From Isoetes taiwanensis (taxonomy: Eukaryota > Streptophyta > Lycopodiopsida > Isoetales > Isoetaceae), in the NCBI GenBank assembly GCA_021234155.1, contig JAJEKV010000072.1:62001-126000 (forward strand): a stretch of 64,000 bases of DNA, written 5' to 3'. A program made the translations under genes and the position numbers. Under the pieces are notes generated by a model, which did not search any database, was not told the origin of the DNA, and saw only the letters and a program-made list of their open reading frames with translations. Shown piece by piece: positions 44,470-56,200 of the stretch. How positions within the stretch are numbered: position 1 is the first letter of the stretch; the number at the start of each line of letters is the position of its first letter.

Positions 44470-45012
44470 GGTGGGTTCAAAGAAAAGAGAATAAGGTACT
44501 GCTGAGAGAGAAGAGGAAGCACCGATGAGACGTTGATGAAGAACCTCGCCTAAAATAGCGATCTCCCAACCAGAGAAGGCATGCGCCACATGCATGCATG
44601 CTCGGCCCCATTCTAGAATTTCGATCCGATGGCTCGGATCGATAGGATTCTAGAATGGGGCTCGCATGAAAACCACAAAAACCTCCCGAATAGAAGAGAA
44701 CTTCCTTATCAAACGGGATCGAGGACAAAGGTCAAAGGATTATGGCTAAAGAAGAGGCAAGGCCGAGAAAGGACATGCCACAGCATGAAAGAAACGCCAA
44801 ATTGGTCAATCCAAGCAGGGAGAAGCCCCTCCCCTGCATTGGTTCAAAGAAAAGAGAATAAGGTACTGATGAGAGAGGAGAGGAAGCGCCGATGAGACAT
44901 TGATGAAGAACCTCGCCTAAAATAGCGATCTTCCAACCAGAGAAGGCATGCGCCGCATGCATGCATGCAAGACATGCATGCTCGCCCCATTCTAGAATTT
45001 CGATCCGATGGG
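44470..45012. repeat. direct duplication of a roughly 170-bp unit
   Basis: The segment at about 44473-44640 recurs at about 44839-45012 with over 90% identity by eye (shared blocks ggttcaaagaaaagagaata, gatgaagaacctcgcctaaa and ccattctagaatttcgatcc). The spacing is about 366 bases. The right copy ends at the copia fossil boundary. No coding function is seen. Confidence 0.85.
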
Positions 45013-48000
45013 ATTGAGTAACAGAAAGTTTGGAACACAAAGTACATTTTCAAGAATTACTGGTTTTCCTTCTAAATCAAATAATTCTAATAGTCCAGCA
45101 TGCTCAACTTTCTGCAAGTTTCCATCTCCCATTTGAACAAAACTATAGTTCTTGCAGATTTTTCCTTTTAGCTTAGCGAGTGATTTGATCACGCTTCTCT
45201 CAGCTTCACTATCTAACACATAGAGATCATCATTTCTTAGTTTGGAATCATAACTAACAGATAATGCTTTAGGATATTTTACCTCAGCATCTTCCTACAG
45301 GGCGTCAACCTGCAACACCTGCTGCGGACACATCAGATCACGTCGGGCCACCACCACCCAGGCGCCGGCCACAGCCTATGTCTCAGCCTCACCCACCTCA
45401 ACCAACACCTGGTGCGGCCCCTGCCGAACTCCAGGAACAGAGACGCAGGAGCCGCAATGTGGTAGTGCGAGGCCTGACAGAGGAGTCGGGAGAACATCTC
45501 ACTTCCCGACTCCGCATTACGGATCTTGGACGGATGATGTTCCCAAAGACTGCGACCATTGGAAAGGCGAAGTCGTCATGGAATTCCACTGACGCCCCGG
45601 TGGTCATCTTCACGCTTGAGAGCGTGCGAGGCGGGTGGCCATCCCCGTCCGTGGCCCGGAAGTTGAAGGGCACGGCTCAGACGTTGGACCCGACTTGACC
45701 CGAGCACAGAAGAGACCCGGCGTGAGCTGACCAAAGTCGGGGACCGCCGCAACATGGAGGGGCGGTGGGGCTGGTCCGGGAAGGATGCGGGAATTCAAGC
45801 AGCCAAACAGGGGATGCGGGCACTCCCCCCTCGAGTCCCCTCGAGGGGCCCCCAGCCGCATGGCATCCACATCTTCCACTCCCCACGGGACCACCACTAC
45901 CACCGGACTGAAGTGGCGATGCATGCCACTAAATAGGGATCGTGCCTCGGCACCGGTATCCCGGAATTGCCGTGGCTTTCCATGGCGTAAGGGGACGATC
46001 TCAATTCCGCCGCCATGGACATGGACCTTATCTTCCCTCATGGAAACATGGGAACATGCCGGTCACGAGGCTACGATTTGCCCGGGATACCGGCCAGCTA
46101 CTCCGTCTTCAATGAGTGCACCGGAAACGAGGACACCGGAGGAATTGCGTGTTACTACCGGGCGGCCTTTGGCCCAATCGGTCTCCACTACCCAAAGCCC
46201 GACAGGCAATAACAGATACACGTGGTACGAGTGTGCAGAACGGCGATGGTAGCCCTCTCTTTGTGGCGGCTTGCTACTTCCCACATCTTTGAGAGCAACT
46301 TTTACCGCACGCGCTTGGATGTGGGCGGGCGGGGAGCCCTATGTCGATCTATATGATGACATACGCCAGCATGCATAATTGGGCAAGGTCATGTTGCTTG
46401 GAGATTTCAATGCGCCGCATTGGGGAGCAGATCCCAAAATTAGCACCTCTAGCCGAGGATGTGTTGCAAATGGACCCCGCAGAGATGGTTTGGCTAAGGT
46501 CGCCGATGATGACCGGGGTGACACGCGGTATGGCCGGGCTACCGCTGTCGGGCAAGATCTTTGACCTGGTCATTTGCAATGGGTCGGCACAAAGGGCCGG
46601 GCCCTCCAGCCGCTTCACTTGTAGACGTGGAGAACCAGTGGGGCGCACCAGGTGGGTGGATTACGTGCTAGCAGACGAGCAATGCCTACACTTGATCACT
46701 GGCCTTGTAATGTTTCCGCAATTGGTCGGGACGAGGAAGTAGACTCCACCATCAGCCCCTTTCTTGCAGATAGATTGGCGAAGCCAACCGAGCACCCATT
46801 GCCCCAACACCCCATGTACCACGCGGTTGGCGTCACGGACTATGATCATGCGGCGGTCTATGCGAGGATGCTTGAGCATGAGCTGCCGGGAGTGCTTCAG
46901 CTCCCCACACTTCAACAGCGACGGCCCAGGTGAACCAGCTCCTCCGAGGGTAGGGGGCGATGCTTTGGGAGAGGCCGCTCTCGGCGATCCACGGGGGCTG
47001 CAACCACCTTCCCCGCAATCACCGGGTTCGATGGCGAATGTCGGAGTTGAAACGAGGGCTCCGCCAAGTCTTTGGACCCCACCATTAGCCCGCAGCCGTC
47101 CGTCAATACCGCTCCTTCCTCAAGACCAAGAAAGCCGGTACCTTGCGGAACTTTCAAGAAGATGTTTGGTCTACTAGACCGCCACCCTAGGACCTTACGG
47201 AGAAAGGTCTTGAGTAAGCTTTCCATGACCCACGGGAAATATTACCCCTAACAATGGGTGAGATACTTGCAGCAATGTGTATGACCCAATGGGAAGCGAG
47301 GCACCGGTACCTCCATGAGGGCGGGCCTAGCACCGGGTCATTCTTGAAGGGATGTCATAATGGGCCTGCAACGCCTCGCTAAAGGGAAGGCGGCCAGATT
47401 TGGATGGTATGCGCGGTGAGCTTCTCAAGTGGGCGGGCCCCAATGGTGCCGGGTTCTCAAAGACTCTTCAACAGGGCATTGCAAGAAGGCTTCCCCCCAC
47501 ACCGGACTACCAAAGAGTTGTGCCCATATACAAAGCGGGGGACCCCACAGCCCACCAACTATCGTACTATTATGATCGGTTACTGCCTTTGCCAAGTTGC
47601 TTGCCGGATTCTTGAGCGGACCGACACTTTGGGCGAGGATGGAGAAGTCGCGGGCTCTCGCAGGTGCAAGGCTTCCCCCAGGCATTCTACTATTGACCAT
47701 ATCTTCACTCTGCGAACACTCATAGAGGATAGCCTAATCAACGCAAGAATCAGACTTGTTGCTTTGTGGATTTCGCAAAGGCTTTGACACGGTGCCTGGG
47801 ATAAGTTGTGGGACGATTGAGGCGACTAGGGACCCCCATCGACTTGCGTAATGCTATATACGCACTATCACGAGGCTTGCTCCTGGCCGTCTCATACCGT
47901 CGGGGGAGCCCGTTGTTAGTAGCATTGGGGTGCGCCAGGGCTGCCCTCTATCCCCGACGCTCTTCGGCTTGTACATTGACCAGCTAGAAGAATGGCTAGC

Positions 48001-49297
48001 TGAGCACGGGGGGGGAGCGCGCTCAGTTGATGCACCACATAATACGGCAACTCATATATGCTGATGATGTTGACCTGCTCGCATATACCCCAGAGGACAT
48101 GCAACGCCACCGGATGTTTGGACACTTTCTCGCCAATTCACCGACATGAGAGTTAACTTGGCCAAGACAAGGGTGTTCTTTGCTGGTCCCATCATCCCAA
48201 GCACCACGCCTTCCCTTATTCACTTACCGGGACGTGTAGTGGAGGTGGCTCGATCTTATAAGTATTTGGGCATTGAGTTTTCTACTACCACACAATGGGA
48301 TGCATCCATCGTTTCGGTCACCGCAGTCGGAAAGCCCTCAGATGCAATGCAAAACAACAACTGGTAGGTAGAGTCAGTATGCATGGGGTCACCAGCACAC
48401 TTGTTCGGGCCTTGGTTGAACCGGTCCTCCTCTATGGGGTAGAAGTGTGGGGGCCGCTGATATCCCTCACCACTTGGAACGATCTAGAGCAGTACGAAGG
48501 CCTTCTTGGCCCTAAACCGGGGAGTGAAGTCCACGGTCCCATATCGATCTTGCTCCAGAGAGAGGGCTTCCTTCCATTACTGAGAGGGTCGTTGGAACGT
48601 CACATTATTTACTTCCGCAAGGTGGTGGCTATGGATGAAGCCCGGCTGCCCAACCTTGCTTTGGCGGGGCGATGGGCCCGCAAACGACTCAAAGCCTCTG
48701 GGAAAGACAAGCAAGCCCGGTGGTTCGCTATGGAATGTGCAGGCACACAGATGTGGACCAGTGCACACCGGCGGAACGTCTTTGCCTTGAAGCAAGATTT
48801 GATGCTTGCTTCATGGCCAAGCTTTGGGATGCAGAGGCCCCGTCACATGTCAAGGTGGCAAATTATCGACAGCGGGTTAATCCCATGCTCACGAGGGGCC
48901 CACACCACTACCACTACACCCATCTACCCATGAAAAAGCGCAGAGTGATTGCTTCCCATTCGCATTGTGCACACCACCTCCGATTGAGACAGGGGAGATG
49001 GATTCGAGCCGCGTGAGGACAGAGTCCGCCGCTCTTGCCAACAGGGGCACCATTGAGGATGAAAGTCACGCCCTCGGTGCTGTCCGGCGTACCCAAGATA
49101 TCCGGGCTCGGTATGCACGGTTAGTTGTGCCCCATCGGGCCTTGCATGAGCTATCGAGCACGGCCTCGTAGGGCTTGTTGGGATCGTGCCTCCTCAGAGG
49201 TAATGGATACGCGGACTCAATTATGCCCCCGTCCGGCATTAACCTCACTTTGTACTTGTGATTATGTATATAACTGTGCAGTATGTCAGCTTCCTTA

Positions 49298-49365
49298 TTG
49301 CTACTAAGGTTTTTCCCCCGAAAACCCTTCGGGGCGGGGGTTTTTTAATCCTGGTAGTAATACGC
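49298..49365 (+). repeat. stem-loop near the 3' end of the GC-rich LINE
   Basis: attgctactaagg pairs imperfectly with cctggtagtaat around a loop containing tttttcccccgaaaaccctt and ggggcgggggttttttaat. The loop is shared with the reverse strand of 44135-44218, whereas the stem bases differ but still pair. In LINEs such 3' structures can be recognised by the reverse transcriptase. Confidence 0.75.
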
Positions 49366-49387
49366 CTGCTGCTCTCTCTTTGTACTT

Positions 49388-49505
49388 GGGTCCCATAGGC
49401 CAGTTGGTCTCCGTGGACGATAAAATCATATTCTATTCTATTCTTATTTTATAACCCGATTGGGTTTCCGTGGACCTTAAAAATCTTCTTATCTTATCTT
49501 ATTTT
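49388..49505 (+). repeat. LINE 3' tail, duplicated terminal unit
   Basis: ggtctccgtggacgataaaa followed by (attct)n is repeated, diverged, as gggtttccgtggaccttaaa followed by (cttat)n. The same words appear at 16891-16965 on the reverse strand. Confidence 0.7.
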
Positions 49506-51245
49506 GAATTTCCTCTTCTTCCTCTATTTTTTCAGCAGCCAAGTTTACTGTTGCAGATTTCCCTCTACCCTTTGTGTTATAACTTCTGCCACCTCGAGCT
49601 CCTCCCTTGCCATTAGAAGTCTTCCCCCTACCAGCATTAGTTTTGAAACTACCTTTATTGTCCCTGGGACTGGGACAATTGTTTGCCATATGGCCAAAAC
49701 CTTGGCAATTGAAGCACTTGTTCCTCTTGTTTGATTTTGAACAATTAGCTTTAAGGTGCCCATAGACATCACAATTAAAGCATGGACCAATTTTATCTTT
49801 ACCATTTGAGGTAAACAAAATTTCACTTTGTTCTTCATCATCATTTAATACTTCATGCTGTTCTAGTTCTGTTTTTATCATTTTCTCAGCCTCCTCTCTG
49901 CTCTTAGCTACATTTCTAACTAAAGTGGCAAGCTGTTTATGCTTTGAGAATATCTTTGCAATGGAATTTATTTGAAACGCCTTTGATATGGGAACTCCAA
50001 CTGCTTCCATGTCTGCAATAATGTTGTCAATCTTTTCAAAAACATCTTTTACATCATCTTTATCATTAAACCTCAATTCTCTGAGCTCCTTGTCCAAGAC
50101 ATCCAGCTAAGAAGAGGACTTGACTTGATAAGTCTGTACCATGTAGGTCCACATCTCCTTAGGAGACATGCCTCTCATTTTTAGCAAGATAGCAGTTGCA
50201 TAAGTTCGTCCTCTGTTAGATACTTCCACAGTTGAGACTTGTTCTTCAACAAAATCCCATAATCCTTCAACTCTCAATACTTCTTCAATCTTTTCTTTCT
50301 ATACTTGAAAGCCAGCACCTCCTTTATAAACTTCAATTGCATTTAACAATGAAGCTCCCAGTCTACTTGTCGTTATTGCCTGCTCTGATACCAGATGAAA
50401 GCAATTTATGTTCAACTATTAGTCATATACATCAAGTTTGAATTCAAACCTTCAATTCCATAACTCCAAAGTCATGACTTAGCCATGTATATTTTTGCTC
50501 GCTCATATTACTTTCACAATGTAACAATGCCATGATAATTGTCTAGGCTAATTATTATTAAACAAATAAGACTATTGAGCAAATACACTGTTCAAATCGT
50601 ATTGACTCAGTTACTATTTATTTGTTGACCAAAGACAAAATAGACTTATAGAACAAATACTCTTTGGATTATCTTCGATCCAGCACACCAGAGTGCCAGA
50701 TCTATAATATTCATTTGATATATACACAATGATCCGTCGGTTGAGCCAAACCGAATGGATTTACCGTCGTTTCTATCATGATTTTGTTATGCCAGCTTTT
50801 CCTTCATTAGGTTAAAGTCAACATTCTATTTTCATAGTTTAAATGATGTATTTCGGTGCCTCAAGACCTTTCACCATTGCATCAAATAAACTAGGTCAAA
50901 TTCAAAGAATTTAACCTAGTGTATTTAACCTAGTAATGATAGCACCCTCATATAGAATTTGGCATGAACATTTCCAACATTTCATTAGTGTCGCCTGTAA
51001 CCTTAGGATCCAACCTCAACATACTCTTTTCCTAATCACCAATTCGACTCATATTGAGCATTTATCCCACTTAAATTGAATGCAATAGTTGCAAAAGCAT
51101 GACAAAGGTCTGTATGCTACCTTCAAAGAGTTCTTCTTGTCACATGGCCTTATGCAGTGGAGCTTTATTGTTCCTTTTAAAGTATGGCATTCAATTTTTT
51201 CTGATCTACCAATCTTTTAAGACTCTACCTCCCAGGAATACCTGT

Positions 51246-51710
51246 TGTGACGACCATACGGATATTCGTATCATACGATCATTATACAAAAGATGGTCGT
51301 CACACAGATGCGAAAGGGTAGTTGCACAAGACAGGGTTTGAACTCGCAACCTTCCAGTTGCGAGTCATACACTCTTGCCAAGTGCACTACCAATATTTGT
51401 TGAAGACATTCCTTCACGTCTTCCTCATATGTGGGACTACCTCCAGAAGGTTCTAGAATGTTCTAGAACCTAAATGCATGCGCGACACTTAGCGCGATCT
51501 CATCCATTGGAGTGGCGCGATCCTGACCGTTGGTTTAGATATATAAGGAGGCATCTCTTTCTTGTCAAACCATTCCAGTTCAAACTGTCATGAACCTACT
51601 CGAAAAACAAGGAAAATACGTGGAAAATATGCAAGAAATACGGAAGAAATACGCCAAGATCGGCAAAGAATCTGATATATGAACAGGAATCAATAATACA
51701 ATAGCCCGAT
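51246..51710 (+). repeat. 5' long terminal repeat of the chromovirus
   Basis: It matches the 3' repeat closely for about 335 bases from its start. Beyond that the two repeats are not arranged alike: part of the inner end is in the opposite orientation compared with the other copy. The inner boundary is approximate. Confidence 0.8.
51317..51391 (-). repeat. tRNA-like module in the 5' LTR
   Basis: 75 bases on the reverse strand begin ggtagtg and end ctacc (acceptor-like pairing), with an A-box-like ttggcaagagtg and a B-box-like ggttgcgagttcaaaccc. A strong ctcgcaac/gttgcgag stem lies between them. The T stem does not pair properly, so it is not a functional tRNA. It resembles the head of a tRNA-derived SINE. 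Confidence 0.6.
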
Positions 51711-51980
51711 TGAACCGGAATCTTTTACCGGTTCTTGCCTGCTCTGATCCTAAGCATCGTTTGCTCGTATTTGGTGATTTTATATCTATGGAGGAGGTTC
51801 CGACTTTATTACAGCAGGTCCAGCAGCTTGTTCAAGTATGCCAGCAGTTGCAGTTGGACAACAAAGAGCTTAAGGAACGTATTGCTTCACATGAATCTGC
51901 TTCTAGCTTGGGATTGAGGCTATCAGAGCCTAAGATCAGCCTGTCAGAGAAGTTTGACGGCACTCGGTCCAAGCTCCGTG

Positions 51981-53281
51981 CGGTGCTTCGATCGGCTCCC
52001 GAAATTAAGTCCAGGAGCCAGCCGGGTTCGCCCAAGCGAACCCCGAAAATTCGCCCAGACGAACCCGTGGGATTCGCCCAAGCGAACCCGCCATCTTGAT
52101 GTGGCGTCTGCGTGGCACTACCTACCGGGTTCGCCCAAGCGAACCCGAACCGGGGTTAGCCACCGCGGCGATGTCGGTCGCGATGGCGGTCGTTTATTAC
52201 CTGCCGCCGTTCGCCGGCCCAACCCCATGCTCGATCCGCACAAAAAAAAAAAAACAAGTACAGAGTTGACGCCCTTACTTTGTGGGGCTCTATGCAAAAC
52301 CAGTTCGCGTGGGTGTCTTTGCTCTCGTTTTTCCCGGCCGGTTCGCTATGGTGGATAGAATATATCTTGGCATCCGTGCGCTCACGGCGCCGTTGTCGGC
52401 CTATCTATGGATCCATACCTCAATGCCCCACTCCCCGCAAAAGGCGCATGATTTACACCTTCCCTTATTTTCCCCCCTTCTTCCCTCTGCGGATTTGAAG
52501 CTTGAATCCCTCACGGATTAAGAACAAATTCAGAATAAATGACCAAGAATAGAGACGTGACCCAACTACTCGTGGCAAAGATCAAGCGGTTTTTTTCTTG
52601 ATCAAGCCGGCATTATACTACATAATAGAGTTCTCAGATCAGACCAAAGCACCTTTTAATATGATGCTTAGAACCCAAAAGAGTCGAGGGATACAGAGAT
52701 GCAGTGCGACCTAGCGGGGTCTAATTTTGTCAATTCGCGAGCAATCCTTATCGATATGCAAAGGCAAGGGCTCCGCCTTCCATCTCCATCTCCCACCCAC
52801 TAACCCACTATGGCATCAAAAGAAAGGAAAAAAATTGGGGCCTAAATATTTTTTTCTCGATTTGCGCCAGAGGGCACGCTGCCTAATCAGCTCTTGAGCG
52901 CCATTGCCAATTCGGCGCAGCTTGGTAAGAAGCCATTGTCCTTTGCTTCAAAGGCGCCGATTTGCTCTTACTCATACCCGCACGGATGGGTCCTTTTTCG
53001 GTGATACAAATTGACGGGGCGTGGGTTCGCTGCGAACCCGGTAGGGTCGCTGGTCCCACCCGCTTGACTCCCTGCCACCTGACACTTAACCGCGGTTTGG
53101 GTTCACCCAAGCGAACCCGGCAGCAATGCCACGCAGGCGATTGCGCCCACGAACCGTCATGCCACGTCCCCTGCGGGTTCGCCTCAAGCGATCCGGCGGA
53201 GTTCGCCTGGCGAATTCACGGGTTCGCTGGGCGAACCCGCTTGGCATGTTGACTCAATTTCGGGAGCCAATAAAGTGGGCG
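51981..53281. mobile_element. Mutator-like non-autonomous element inside the chromovirus
   Basis: A 1,301-base insertion in the gag region is flanked by a perfect 9-base duplication, agctccgtg (51972-51980 and 53282-53290), the length typical of MULEs. Its ends are inverted copies: the left has ggctcccgaaattaagtc and the complement of the right has ggctcccgaaattgagtc at the same distance (13 bases) from the edge. No transposase is encoded. Inside both ends are repeated short palindromes, gggttcgcccaagcgaaccc and variants. Confidence 0.85.
52018..53245. repeat. second palindrome family (gggttcgcccaagcgaaccc)
   Basis: About eight to ten copies of an 8-base inverted pair (gggttcgc and gcgaaccc) with 1-4 base centres (ccaa, t, tgg). 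They cluster in the two ends of the Mutator-like element (about 52018-52150 and 53020-53245). The middle (52150-53000) has no recognised gene. Confidence 0.85.
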
Positions 53282-56200
53282 AGCTCCGTGGTTTTTTGAA
53301 TCAGATTAGGCTTGTGATTCAGCTCCATCCTCATAGATATCCCACAGCTCAAGAACAAGTGGGGCTGATTGGTTCTCTTCTCACAGGGCCAGCTCTAAGT
53401 TGGTTTGCTCCTTTATTGGAGAAAGGAGCCCCAGAGTTGCAAGATTTTGCTGCTTTCACTGCAGAACTCGAAGCATGCTTTGGAGACACCGATCGTCAGC
53501 GCACAGCAGTCACAAAACTTTGCAACTTAAGGCAAGGTTCTCGCCAAATCCGATATGCATCGAATTTCACAAATTGCGGTAATCGCCTGATGATATTGCA
53601 CTTCGAGATTGTTTCCGAAGGGGGTTACGAGAGGATGTCAAAGATATGTTGTTGTCTATGGAGGATCCCCAGAGTTTGGAAGAAGCCATCAGATTTGCAG
53701 TTCGATGTGATAATCGGCTCTTCGAACGTAGGCAAGAAAGACGTAGTCAGGTCTTTCCAATTACACAAGCGCCTGTAGCTACGCCTTCCCCAGTCTCATA
53801 TGTAGAATCTAGCAGATCTGGACCTGAGCCTATGCAGATTGATCGGGCAGTTCGAGGACCCTTATCTGCCGCCGAGAAGCAGCGTCGGAGAGAGGCTAAT
53901 CTTTGCCTCTACTGTGGAGAAGCTGGTCATATCGCTCGTGGATGCCCTGTGAAGCGCCTAAATCAGTCGGACGGTCCGAGTAGTAGGAGTCTCTTGTCGG
54001 CTGGCCACCTTTTCTCAGACTCCTTCCACATTTCCTGACATGTTTATTCCATCGGATAAGGTCAGTAAGGCATTCTTCATCCCTATATCATTGAAATCAG
54101 AAGTTGGAGAATTACAAGTGTTGGCGCAAGTTGATTGTGGTGCAAATGCTTGCTTTATGGATAGTGCGTTCGCCAGTAAGCACGCCATCCCTAGAAGCAA
54201 GGTTGAGCATCCTGCCTCTGTTGAAGTGATTGATGGACGGGAGATCTCCTCGGGTGCAGTCCACGTAATGTCATCGCCTCTTCGTGTTTTGTTCGAGGGA
54301 GTTTCTTGTAGTATTTCCTTCAATCTCATTGCTAGCCCTCATGCGCCAATAGTCTTGGAGTCTGCCTATCTCGAGCTACATAACCAAGAGATTGATTGGC
54401 ATACTAGATCATTTTGATTTGTTGGTTCTAGCTCTAGTTCCAGTTCCTCTGCAGATCAGGTCTCTACACCAACATCGACTTCGATCCGTGTAGTATCGTG
54501 GGCCCTGACGCCGTCCTTCTTTTTCCATGTTCTCGATTAGCCTCTTGCCTCTGCTCCGTTCATGCCCTAGATTCTCGATCATATTCTTGATGATGTCCCA
54601 GCTCCCAGCTCGGTTTACGCTGTTCCTGCTCCCAGTTCTTGCTCGATTCTTGCTTGCTCCATTCTGCTCCCAGCTCTTGCTCCAGTCTGTTCTTGCTCCA
54701 GCTCTTGATCCGGTCCACATTTTACGCTCGGTTCTTGATCCAGTTCATGTTCCGCTCCGCGTTCACGCTCATGCTCCCCTCCCTCTTTTGTAGAGGCTTC
54801 TTCATGCCCTGATTTTACAGATCTCGAAGAATTCTCTTCAGCGAGTTCGATAAATCTAGAAGGCAAGATCCAAGTTCAAGTATTTGCAATCCAGTTCACC
54901 CGTCGCTAGCTCGACACCATCGGCTCGCTCCAATGCTCCCGGATAAATATGGCGATTTCTCCGATGTGTTTGACAAAGTCAAGGCCAAAAACTCCCGTGA
55001 GCATCGTCCATATGATTGTCCTATTGATTTGCAGCCGGGACGACGCCATATATGGTCCGGATATATGGTCTATCTCCCCGCCGAGTTGAAGGTTTTATGG
55101 GATTATATTGAGGAGAATCTAGCCACATCGGCCTTATTCGACATTCTCGGTCCCTATTTGGAGCGCCTATCTTCTTTGTCAAAAAGAAGGATGATTCGCT
55201 ACGGCTGGTCGCCGATTATCGCGGCCTCAACAAAATCACGCGATCGAATCCAGATCCGCTTCCTCCGATCTCGTGAGTTGTTGGAGCGACTTCAAGGTGC
55301 GCGTATTTTACGAAGATTGATCTTCGGGTGCCTACAATCTTATTCGGATCCGGGAAGGTGATGAGTGGAAAACAGCTTTTCGTACTCGGTATGGCCATTT
55401 CGAGTACACAGTTATGCCATTTGGACTTACCAATGCCCCGGATATTCCAAAGATATGGCCAATGATGTTTTTCGAGAGTTCTTAGACACTTTTGTTATCA
55501 TCTATCCGGATGATATTCTTGTTTATTCTAAGACTCTCGACGAACATGAGAGGCATGTTCGACAGGTCCTTCAGAAGCTTCGTGAGCATGGGTTATATGC
55601 CAAACTTGAGAAGTGTCAGTTCGAGCAGGATAATGTGGAGTTCCTTGGCTATCGCATCACTCCACATGGAGTCTCTATGGACCAAAAAGGTTAGCACTGT
55701 TTCGAGTGGCAAACACCTTCATCCGCTCGCGATGTTCAAGTGTTTCCTCGGGTTTGCCAATTTCTATCGGCGTTTCATCCGGATTATTCTGAGATTGCTC
55801 TTCCTTTGACACGCCTCACGGTCAAGGATGTGCCATTTGAATGGACCGTGGAAGCGGAATCGCTTTTGTTACCCTCAAGCATGCTTTCACCACCACGGCG
55901 CCAGCTTCTTGCTCATGCGCATCCTTTGCGCCCATATGTTGTCAAAGCGGATGCTTCCGATTTTATGCGCTTGGTGGGATCCCCGCCTCGGGGGGGGATG
56001 ACCATGAATTGCATCCAATCGCCTATCACTCACGAAAGTTTCAGTCTCGCTGAAATCAACTATCCCATTTATGACAAGGAGTTGTTGGCGATAGTGGATT
56101 CTTTTGAGGAGTGGAGACGCTTTTACGGAGGGATCTCCTTATAAAGTCACGCCTACACGATCACCGAAATCTCGAATATTTTCACCGCTTCGAAAGTGCT

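Larger units (their letters stand above)
45291..49505 (+). mobile_element. GC-rich APE-type LINE inserted in the copia fossil
   Basis: The forward strand holds an ORF1-like start (RNVVVRGLTEESGEHLTSRL, 45378-45698), an APE endonuclease spread over several frames (LLGDFNAPHWG near 46390, VDYVLADEQC near 46660, VGVTDYDHAAV near 46830) and a reverse transcriptase (AKAFDTVPW near 47780, GCPLSPTLFGLYIDQL near 47940, YADDVD-like near 48060, SYKYLGIEFS near 48255). The 3' end has a hairpin and short (ATTCT)n/(CTTAT)n tails. It has many frame changes and cannot encode a working protein. Its GC content is clearly above the surroundings and above the AT-rich L1 at 24-30 kb, so it is a different clade. 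Confidence 0.85.
45010..51240 (-). mobile_element. Ty1/copia retroelement fossil, split by a LINE
   Basis: On the reverse strand the parts are, in order: a terminal-repeat region beginning (by its inner edge) at 50396, a tRNA-Met-type primer site (tggtatcagagc, 50393-50382), a gag region with two CCHC zinc knuckles (about 50097-49505), then, after a 4.2-kb LINE insertion, a short protease-region remnant (about 45290-45010). Integrase, reverse transcriptase and RNase H are not present in this window, so the element is incomplete and broken. The outer edge of its 5' repeat lies somewhere before 51240 and could not be fixed because no second repeat is visible. Age cannot be estimated. Confidence 0.8.

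Noticed and set aside
45785-46252. 155-residue GC-rich frame as a host gene
   Set aside because: It lies within the decayed GC-rich LINE, in a region of overlapping long frames caused by high GC.
51317-51391. Functional tRNA gene
   Set aside because: The T stem does not pair and the same copy is inside both LTRs, so it is a tRNA-like module, not a gene.
54527-54866. Low-complexity frames between protease and reverse transcriptase of the chromovirus
   Set aside because: The Leu/Ala/Pro and Arg/Glu-rich frames come from a repetitive stretch inside the fossil and do not resemble a protein domain.
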